NCBI GenBank assembly: GCA_016649585.1
Contig: JAENXH010000031.1
Span: 1 to 11,100, forward strand
Source: Methanosarcinales archaeon
Lineage (GTDB): Archaea > Halobacteriota > Syntropharchaeia > Alkanophagales > Methanospirareceae
Direction of reading: 5' to 3'
Length of the DNA stretch: 11,100 nt
Position 1 is the first letter of the stretch. Every line of letters starts with the position of its first letter. This document shows, piece after piece, positions 6,559 to 11,100 of this stretch. The position numbers were made by a program, and so were the translations under genes. The notes under the pieces are model-generated. The model was not told the origin of the DNA. It saw nothing but the letters and a program-made list of their open reading frames with translations, and ran no database searches.

Positions 6559-8025
6559 CTACTTCTCTCCTTTTCTCTTCACTATTATTTTCCCTATGCG
6601 AATGTCTGCGTCCTTCAGTATCAGCTTTACAGGAGCATCTACTCCAGAAGCCATCATCTGCGTAATAGGAACGCGAGTTAAGGGTTCCGCTTCACCAAGT
6701 GCAGCATCTCCCATCTCAGCGGGAGAAACTACCTCTGCCGCTTCTACCGCCGCTTCTGCCCATCCTCCCGTTATTTTTGCACCGTCAACATCACGGGTAA
6801 CACCGTTCACAACAGGATGGTCAACTTTCTTTAAGAACTCGCGCAGCTCTTCTATATTCTTCACGTCCTTCTCTGTGGCTATCTTACCGCGCATCTCCTC
6901 AGGAATGGCAGCTCCTACCCGCTCTTTTAAATCAGAAGCCATCCAGACCACACGACGCCAGCCACCATCGTATTGTATAAACTTGGGACTGTAGAAGTAT
7001 TGGACTCCTATTCCAAGGAATCCTTCTACCTGCTTTCCTCCACCTACCGAACTCGCAATACTTGAGAACGGCAGGCCGATAGGAGTATCAGAAACTTTCG
7101 AGCCACGATGCACCCATCCGATTCCGTCAACTTCCGGTATATAAAATCCCGCAACCTCAAAACAGCCACAACTTGTATGCGGCCGCTCAAGGAACGAATG
7201 CAGTTTTATAGAATCGTACTCGCCGCCTGAGAGCCGTACTGCAGCATCATCTACTCCGGTATATTCCCCGCCTATCGGGTCTATGCACTCTCCTTTTGGA
7301 ATGGGTGCATTAGGCCCCTCAGGGTCAATCCGGGCTGCGGCTCTCGAATCAAACCAGTTCATTGCACCGCAAAGGGCAGTTCTATCAGGAGTGACTACAC
7401 AAACATTCGTCGGTGCAAAGGACTGACAAAGTGTGCACTGATAAAATTCGTCCACGTCTTCATCATGAAGTCCCCGCACTTTCACATCCCTCGCTTCATA
7501 TATCTTCTTCGCTTCTTCTAACCTGCGTACCACCTCGTCCTCATCTGTTACGTATGTCACCTCCATCTTCTCGATAAACGGCAGTTCTGCCTTGAAAAGC
7601 ATTATCGTTGCTTTTCCTATCTGTTTCAATGATTTCAGTCCCTTCTTTACCGTCTCCTTGCTTATCCTTACCCAAATTTCGGATCTTTGGTTGAGGTGCA
7701 TATAGCCCTGTATATAACCCTGATACTCATGATTCCTCCGCTCAATAACCGCCTCAAGGTCTTCCTCTATCTGTTCGCCATATACCTTGTATATCATAGC
7801 ATACGCATATGCACTACCCTCCAGCATCTCCCCCAGGTCTGGCCCTATGAGGCTAACCGCCCCATCATTTATCTTATCGGGATCGGGTTCAAAGAGAACA
7901 AGCTCGAAGCCGGGTTTATTTTGTCCACCTAACTCCACGTACAAATCCGTCTTTCTTATCCTTTCACCCTCATACATAGGACTTATATCAAAAGGATACT
8001 TCTCATCCGCTTCTGGGTCGCCCAT
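6559..8025 (-). CDS. cdhC: CO dehydrogenase/acetyl-CoA synthase beta subunit (acetyl-CoA synthase)
   Basis: The archaeal acetyl-CoA synthase, which joins methyl, CO and CoA at its Ni-Ni-[4Fe-4S] A-cluster. Length is 488 residues, the short archaeal form without the bacterial N-terminal CODH-binding domain. A-cluster cysteines appear as Cys197 and Cys200 (YQCTLC), Cys209, Cys219 and the Cys286/Cys288 pair (SCGCFE); the spacing from 197 to 286 (89 residues) equals that known from Methanosarcina CdhC (189 to 278). The C-terminal end has an Ala/Glu-rich linker (about 421-450) before a small beta segment. The ATG at 8025 is preceded by A-rich sequence with no Shine-Dalgarno site. cdhA, cdhB and a CooC-type maturation gene, often adjacent in methanogens, are not here; downstream comes the prenyl synthase gene instead of cdhD. 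Identity secure. Confidence 0.97.
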   Translation of the reverse strand: MGDPEADEKYPFDISPMYEGERIRKTDLYVELGGQNKPGFELVLFEPDPDKINDGAVSLIGPDLGEMLEGSAYAYAMIYKVYGEQIEEDLEAVIERRNHEYQGYIQGYMHLNQRSEIWVRISKETVKKGLKSLKQIGKATIMLFKAELPFIEKMEVTYVTDEDEVVRRLEEAKKIYEARDVKVRGLHDEDVDEFYQCTLCQSFAPTNVCVVTPDRTALCGAMNWFDSRAAARIDPEGPNAPIPKGECIDPIGGEYTGVDDAAVRLSGGEYDSIKLHSFLERPHTSCGCFEVAGFYIPEVDGIGWVHRGSKVSDTPIGLPFSSIASSVGGGKQVEGFLGIGVQYFYSPKFIQYDGGWRRVVWMASDLKERVGAAIPEEMRGKIATEKDVKNIEELREFLKKVDHPVVNGVTRDVDGAKITGGWAEAAVEAAEVVSPAEMGDAALGEAEPLTRVPITQMMASGVDAPVKLILKDADIRIGKIIVKRKGEK

Positions 8026-8090
8026 TTTTTTCTTTTATTTGCTTTACTTCAGATATTCTAAAGCATGTTCTTTTAAAAAAAAGTTTTTAA
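8026..8090 (-). promoter_or_regulatory. cdhC: AT-rich promoter region of cdhC
   Basis: On the minus strand, a TTTTTTTTAAAAG tract (about 8070-8083) lies about 50 bases before the cdhC ATG and could be a TATA box giving a leader of about 25 bases. A weaker TTTAGAATAT stretch near 8053-8062 could place the start at the ATG itself. No ribosome-binding site is present. Which element is used cannot be settled from sequence. Confidence 0.4.
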
Positions 8091-8126
8091 AAAATGTTTG
8101 ATCAAACCAAACTTTTCTAAAGTTTG
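8071..8126 (-). terminator. Probable argF terminator (hairpins followed by T runs)
   Basis: Read on the minus strand, which is the direction of argF transcription, a perfect 8-bp stem with a 3-base loop (8108-8126) and a 12-bp palindrome (8096-8107) are followed by runs of T (about 8072-8095 on the complement). T-rich tracts end transcription in archaea, so this probably separates argF from cdhC. The same sequence may also act in cdhC regulation. Confidence 0.5.
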
Positions 8127-8134
8127 TTGCGCAA
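8096..8134. repeat. Three abutting palindromes between argF and cdhC
   Basis: GTTTGATCAAAC at 8096-8107 is a perfect 12-bp palindrome. CAAACTTT-TCT-AAAGTTTG at 8108-8126 is a perfect inverted repeat with a 3-base spacer. TTGCGCAA at 8127-8134 is a perfect 8-bp palindrome. They lie end to end with no base between them and share GTTTG/CAAAC half-sites. Position upstream of cdhC and downstream of argF suits an operator or terminator. Confidence 0.75.
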
Positions 8135-8159
8135 GTCCATTTCGGTAAACCCTTTCTCT

Positions 8160-9089
8160 TTATTTTATTAGAGGGGTTTTCGTAGAGAAGAGCAAGTGTA
8201 ACAGGAGAGCTTTCTGTGCATGAAGCCGATTCTCAGCTTGCTCGAATATCACTGAGTTAACGGAGTTCATTACTGCCTCGGTCATTTCTTCACTGATATG
8301 CACCGGCATGCAGTGCATTATTATTGCGTCTTTCTTCGCACGTTTCACTAAATCTTCGTTGAGCTGATAAATTTGTAAATCCTTCATTCGTTGCTCACGT
8401 TCTGCCTCGTCACCCATTGACACCCATACGTCTGTGTATAGCACGTCGGCATCAATAGCAGCTTCTTCTGCATTTGCCGTGATGAGCACTTCACCGCCCA
8501 TTTTCTTCGCTCGTTCTACTATCCCTCCGTCAGGCTCGTAGCCCTTTGGACAGGCTACACGCAGATTCATGCTGGTAAGTGCAGCCCCGCCGATGAGCGA
8601 GTTGCACACGTTATTCCCGTCACCGAACCACGCGACGTTAACACCCGCAAGTTGTTGCTTGTACTCCAGTATCGCCATCAGATCTGCCAGCGTCTGACAG
8701 GGATGCTCTAAATCAGTTAACCCATTTATCACTGGAATCGAAGCATAGTGTGCAAACTCCTCCACCGTAGCATGCCGGTATGCTCGTATCATCACTGCAT
8801 CAACGTAAGAGGAAAGCACCTTTGCCGTCTCTTGTACTCGTTCGCCTCTTCCCAACTGGAGCTCGTTCCAATTTAGACTGAGCACGTTCCCGCCTAACTC
8901 CCGCATCGCAACCTCAAAGGAGACACGAGTACGTGTGGACGGTTTCTCGAAGATCAGTGCTAAGGTTTTACCTTCAAGGTCAGTTCTCACTTTTAAGCCT
9001 TCTTTTCGCTCTCGTTTCAGCTCTGCCGCTCTTTCAAGGATCGCTTTTAGCTCTGCATGCGAGAGGTCAAAGATTGAGTTGAGATCCAT
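8160..9089 (-). CDS. argF: Ornithine carbamoyltransferase
   Basis: A 309-residue cytosolic enzyme that forms citrulline from ornithine and carbamoyl phosphate in arginine synthesis. The carbamoyl-phosphate loop FEKPSTRTR is at about 48-55, the QLGRGE loop at 78-83, HPCQTLADL at 129-137, the ornithine-binding DVWVSMGDE at 220-228, and HCMPVH at 259-264 in place of the common HCLPAH, followed by the family's ENRLHAQKALL end. These separate it from aspartate carbamoyltransferase. The ATG at 9089 has no ribosome-binding site; a TTTATA box lies 26-27 bases before it, so the mRNA is probably leaderless. No other arginine gene is nearby; the next gene in the same direction, cdhC, starts 134 bases after the stop, behind a structured spacer that probably ends the transcript. 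Identity is secure. Confidence 0.97.
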   Translation of the reverse strand: MDLNSIFDLSHAELKAILERAAELKRERKEGLKVRTDLEGKTLALIFEKPSTRTRVSFEVAMRELGGNVLSLNWNELQLGRGERVQETAKVLSSYVDAVMIRAYRHATVEEFAHYASIPVINGLTDLEHPCQTLADLMAILEYKQQLAGVNVAWFGDGNNVCNSLIGGAALTSMNLRVACPKGYEPDGGIVERAKKMGGEVLITANAEEAAIDADVLYTDVWVSMGDEAEREQRMKDLQIYQLNEDLVKRAKKDAIIMHCMPVHISEEMTEAVMNSVNSVIFEQAENRLHAQKALLLHLLFSTKTPLIK

Positions 9090-9112
9090 AATAAGGAATA
9101 AAGAGGAAAAGG

Positions 9113-9118
9113 TATAAA
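9113..9118 (-). promoter_or_regulatory. argF: TATA box of argF
   Basis: TTTATA on the minus strand (in TATTTATACC) is centred about 26-27 bases before the argF ATG, and no ribosome-binding site lies between. This is the standard layout of a leaderless archaeal gene. Confidence 0.65.
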
Positions 9119-9212
9119 TAAAAAGGTGGTTTTCTATGAAATGACCGGGGAGAGAAATTTTCGTAATTGATTTCGATTGTAAAATTACTATAAAGGGAAA
9201 AAATTTCCAAAA

Positions 9213-9322
9213 GGGGTATATATAAACTAAATATACTCTAAGGGTAAAGGGAACTTAAATTGAGTCTACATATAAAGTTATATGAAAAGAAATATTAAGA
9301 TGAAAAAAAAGGAGGCTACAGA
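9213..9322 (+). promoter_or_regulatory. Promoter region and ribosome-binding site of the TIGR04255 unit
   Basis: The 233-base divergent spacer from argF holds TATATATAAA at 9217-9226, which would give a leader of about 75 bases, and a second TATAAAG at 9271-9277, which would start transcription near 9300. GGAGG at 9311-9315 is the ribosome-binding site. A small inverted repeat, GGAAA-AAA-TTTCC, lies just upstream at 9196-9208 and could be an operator. Nothing else is seen in the spacer. Confidence 0.5.
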
Positions 9323-10096
9323 ATGATTAGGAAAATTTTAAAAAATAAGCCACTCGTGGAGGCAATCTTTGAATTACGATGGAAACTACAGGAACCTTCA
9401 CCGGGAATGAGAGTAGATCCTCACTATAAAATATTGATTGGTAGGACATATGATAGGGTTAAGGACAAATATCCCTTCCATGAACAACTACCTACCGCAA
9501 CTATGCCGGATGAAATAGCGGGATATGTCGTCCAACATCGATTTAGGAAAGCCGAAGATGAATGGCCCCTCATTCAAATTGGACCCGGAGTCATCACCTT
9601 AAATGATACTGAAGGATACGTATGGGAAACTTTTAGGGAAAGGATATCTCAGGTTCTAGATACTCTTTTTGACGCGTACCCTGAGGCAGAAAAGAATTTG
9701 AATATTCACGGATTATTACTAAGGTACATTGATGTTATTGATTTCGATTATGAAAACGATGACATATTCACCTTTTTGAAAGACAAAATGAAGATGAATA
9801 TAGAACTCCATGAGCAACTATTTGAAGGTACAGGGGTTAGTAAAATGCCTAGCGGCTTTGATTTGAGGTTTTCCTTCCCTTCTACTAATCCTGAAGGGGC
9901 AATACACCTACGCTTCGCCCGGGGGAAAAGAAAAGATGAAAACGCCTTAATATGGGAAACACAGGTTCAGTCGATTGGAAATGCCGCACCCACGAGTAAG
10001 GATAAGATTTATACCTGGATCGATAGCGCTCATGAATTAACAGATGATTGGTTTTTTAAAATAATAGAGGGGGAATTAGAAGGGAGGTTTGAGTAA
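9323..10096 (+). CDS. TIGR04255-family protein (function unknown)
   Basis: A 257-residue protein of the sporadically distributed TIGR04255 family. The hallmark N terminus is visible: PLVEAIFELRW at about residues 10-20. The middle carries RYIDVIDF (a family-like strand), and the C terminus ends with a WIDSAHELTDDWFFKIIEGEL segment, matching the family's conserved late H...F pattern. There is no signal peptide, membrane segment or obvious catalytic motif. No biochemical role is established that I can name. A GGAGG ribosome-binding site at 9311-9315 sits 7 bases before the ATG. Its stop overlaps the next ATG as TAATG, with GGGAGG at 10082-10087 in the coding end, so it is tightly coupled to the next gene, and that gene to a toxin gene. 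This context suggests the three act together, which is an inference. Confidence 0.85.
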   Translation: MIRKILKNKPLVEAIFELRWKLQEPSPGMRVDPHYKILIGRTYDRVKDKYPFHEQLPTATMPDEIAGYVVQHRFRKAEDEWPLIQIGPGVITLNDTEGYVWETFRERISQVLDTLFDAYPEAEKNLNIHGLLLRYIDVIDFDYENDDIFTFLKDKMKMNIELHEQLFEGTGVSKMPSGFDLRFSFPSTNPEGAIHLRFARGKRKDENALIWETQVQSIGNAAPTSKDKIYTWIDSAHELTDDWFFKIIEGELEGRFE

Positions 10097-10491
10097 TGAC
10101 GTATCCAAGAATATCTCAAGAAGCTACTTATGATAAATATCCAACACAATATGTCACTCATCGTGAGTATCCAACACCAGATCCATTATCTGGGAGTTCA
10201 ACAGAACAAATAGAGATAAACGAAGTTCTGGATAGATTATTCTTTTTTCTGAATAGACAAAAACAAAGAAGAGATATCTCCCCTCAAAATTTAATATCCT
10301 TACTTGAAGTTGATTTATCTACGCTCTGGCCACGGTTTGGGATAAAAAGTGAAACATCTTTAATTGCGGAAGTGCTAGAAAAAGCAGTACCTGCTTTGGA
10401 ACCAACGATGGAGTTGGCACTCGTAAGTGAAACGTCTCTCAAAAAGGATTGGCTAAAACCAGAGGAAGATGAAGCATGGAAAGATTTATAA
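10096..10491 (+). CDS. Hypothetical protein with antitoxin-like acidic C-terminal tail
   Basis: A 131-residue protein that I do not recognise in its first 95 residues. The N terminus is rich in Tyr, Pro, Thr and Ser (YPRISQEATYDKYPTQYVT), probably unstructured, and the middle is helical (EVLDRLFFFLN; LIAEVLEKAVPAL). The last 14 residues, DWLKPEEDEAWKDL, resemble the acidic Trp-rich tails of small antitoxins encoded next to MazF/PemK toxins. A short tail of this kind could wrap around and block the toxin, by analogy with MazE. The gene overlaps the TIGR04255 gene by one base at its start and the toxin gene by 16 bases at its end; the tail codons also supply the toxin's ribosome-binding site (AGAGG at 10461-10465). 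Likely an antitoxin or adaptor, by position and tail only. Confidence 0.75.
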   Translation: MTYPRISQEATYDKYPTQYVTHREYPTPDPLSGSSTEQIEINEVLDRLFFFLNRQKQRRDISPQNLISLLEVDLSTLWPRFGIKSETSLIAEVLEKAVPALEPTMELALVSETSLKKDWLKPEEDEAWKDL

Positions 10492-10808
10492 AAGGGGATG
10501 TTGTAGTCGTCCCCTTTCCCTTTTCTGATCTAACCCAAACTAAAAGAAGACCGACCTTGGTAATTGCAGAGTTGGAAGGCGATGATTTGATTCTTTGCCA
10601 GATAACGAGCCAGTCGATTAGCGACAGATACGCAATTTCAATTGATGAAAGTGATTTTGAAACTGGGGCACTCCAGCAAAGGAGCAATGTAAGACCAAAC
10701 CGCTTATTTACCGCAGACCGTCACATTATCCGGTATCGAGTTGGTTCTCTTAAACTCGATAAGATTGGTCAAATAATTGAGAAGATCGTGGATATTCTTC
10801 GGCAATGA
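10476..10808 (+). CDS. PemK/MazF-family toxin (predicted endoribonuclease)
   Basis: A 110-residue protein of the PemK/MazF family of type II toxins, which are usually mRNA-cleaving ribonucleases. The N-terminal strand GDVVVVPFPFSD at 7-18, followed by RRPTLVI at 24-30 and QITSQS at 42-47, matches the family. A later segment SNVRPNRLFTAD at about 70-81 fits its S-x-R-x-x-K/R-L region. The length is normal. The ATG at 10476 lies inside the tail codons of the preceding gene, 10 bases after AGAGG, so translation is coupled to the putative antitoxin. Alone among the three genes it has a recognised activity; target sequence and activity are not shown. The stop is at 10808 and no clear terminator follows. 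Confidence 0.9.
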   Translation: MERFIKGDVVVVPFPFSDLTQTKRRPTLVIAELEGDDLILCQITSQSISDRYAISIDESDFETGALQQRSNVRPNRLFTADRHIIRYRVGSLKLDKIGQIIEKIVDILRQ

Positions 10809-10829
10809 ATCTGAACTTTTGACGACAAT

Positions 10830-10988
10830 ATGTATCTGATTCGTTACGCTTTTATTAGCGGAGTGGTCAAAGAACGAAAAAAAATCACACCGAGTAAAAA
10901 GAGCGAAATGTATAAATTAGAAGAAGACTATCTTTAAAAGCAGGGAGGAAAAGAAATTGCCTTAGGTAATTTTGACGAGTAGTTATAG
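10830..10988 (+). pseudogene. Possible decayed small gene with in-frame stops
   Basis: An ATG at 10830 opens a 35-codon frame, stopped by TAA at 10935-10937. The same frame goes on with a protein-like stretch, KQGGKEIALGNFDE, to TAG at 10980-10982, then a single Leu codon and TAG at 10986-10988. The translation before the first stop (KSEMYKLEEDYL) and after it reads like a small antitoxin-type or helical protein in which one or two codons have become stops. There is no ribosome-binding site before the ATG. It could also be chance. Low confidence. Confidence 0.3.
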
Positions 10989-11002
10989 GGAAATGATATA
11001 AG

Positions 11003-11100
11003 GTGTTCGTCCATGAAGATGGATACGCATTGCAGATATGTAGGAAATGTTATAATATGGATGATATAATGAATGAGATAAAAACAGGAGGTGAAAAATG
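11003..11100 (+). CDS. Possible small ORF running into the window edge
   Basis: A frame from GTG at 11003 (the previous in-frame stop is TGA at 10994-10996) reads through about 32 codons to the window edge and carries a CRKC pair of cysteines. If the base after 11100 is A, the frame ends as TGA overlapping the ATG at 11098, the same ATGA junction seen elsewhere in this window. The ribosome-binding site of the next gene lies inside its last codons. No clear ribosome-binding site precedes the GTG; an ATG at 11057 is an alternative. It may be a leader peptide, a gene fragment or chance. Confidence 0.3.
   Translation, partial: MFVHEDGYALQICRKCYNMDDIMNEIKTGGEK
11086..11100 (+). promoter_or_regulatory. 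Strong Shine-Dalgarno site and ATG of a gene starting at the right edge
   Basis: AGGAGGTGA at 11086-11094 stands 6 bases (counted from GGAGG) before ATG at 11098-11100, the last three bases of the window. The match to the anti-Shine-Dalgarno sequence is nearly perfect, so a plus-strand gene very probably starts here. Nothing of its product can be seen. Confidence 0.7.

Noticed and set aside
6542..6994. Plus-strand open frame of about 150 codons opposite the end of cdhC
   Set aside because: The Ser/Ala-rich translation mirrors the Ala/Glu-rich C-terminal linker of CdhC on the other strand.
8035..8100. A-rich repeats near cdhC as a CRISPR or simple-repeat array
   Set aside because: There are no equal-length repeats with spacers; it is AT-rich promoter and terminator sequence.
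10439..10687. Minus-strand open frame opposite the PemK-like toxin
   Set aside because: It overlaps a clear toxin gene and has no ribosome-binding site or recognisable motif.
10943..10959. GGGAGG followed by a TTG as a gene start
   Set aside because: The TTG at 10957 is followed by one codon and a TAG, so there is no gene; the GGGAGG may be a relic.
10935..10982. Reading TAG at 10980 as pyrrolysine
   Set aside because: Some methanogenic archaea decode TAG as pyrrolysine, but the same frame also has TAA at 10935 and another TAG at 10986, and there is no methylamine methyltransferase context, so decay or chance is more likely.

Overview
The window looks like a piece of an archaeal (euryarchaeal/Halobacteriota-type) chromosome from an organism with the carbonyl (Wood-Ljungdahl) branch of C1 metabolism, such as a methanogen or an ANME-type methane oxidiser. 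Three points support this: archaeal-type CO dehydrogenase/acetyl-CoA synthase (CODH/ACS) subunits CdhC, CdhD and CdhE; archaeal lipid-precursor genes (isopentenyl phosphate kinase and a prenyl diphosphate synthase); and archaeal TATA boxes with either short or absent leaders. The lineage is an inference; no rRNA or tRNA was seen.

The core (about 650-9089) is a row of minus-strand genes, read in the order argF (ornithine carbamoyltransferase), cdhC, a GGPP-type prenyl synthase, ubiX, isopentenyl phosphate kinase (IPK), cdhD, cdhE and an APS-kinase-like P-loop kinase. The last three are joined by two ATGA start/stop overlaps, and ubiX and IPK also overlap. The cdh genes thus flank a lipid-precursor block. 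cdhA, cdhB and a CooC-type maturation gene are not in the window. The CODH/ACS proteins make acetyl-CoA from a methyl group, CO and CoA. Acetyl-CoA feeds the mevalonate route, whose last steps here are IPK and the prenyl synthase. UbiX makes prenylated FMN, which the UbiD-like decarboxylase of the archaeal mevalonate route needs, so UbiX plus IPK point to that variant.

The left edge (1-627) is AT-rich and holds a minus-strand gene cut by the window edge, weakly resembling RNase H-fold DUF3800 proteins.

The right part (9090-11100) is AT-rich, reads on the plus strand and looks like accessory DNA. A TIGR04255-family gene, a 131-residue protein with an antitoxin-like acidic tail and a PemK/MazF-type toxin form a tightly overlapping three-gene unit. 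Behind it lies about 290 bases with what looks like a decayed small gene, a possible 32-codon ORF, and the ribosome-binding site and ATG of a gene that begins in the last three bases.

Regulatory structure stands out in two places. Three palindromes lie back to back between argF and cdhC (8096-8134), and a 6-bp stem-loop sits between cdhC and the prenyl synthase gene. argF and cdhD have TATA boxes about 26 bases before their ATG, which predicts leaderless mRNAs. Several isoprenoid and cdh genes instead have good Shine-Dalgarno sites that correct their starts to an ATG downstream of an apparent GTG.
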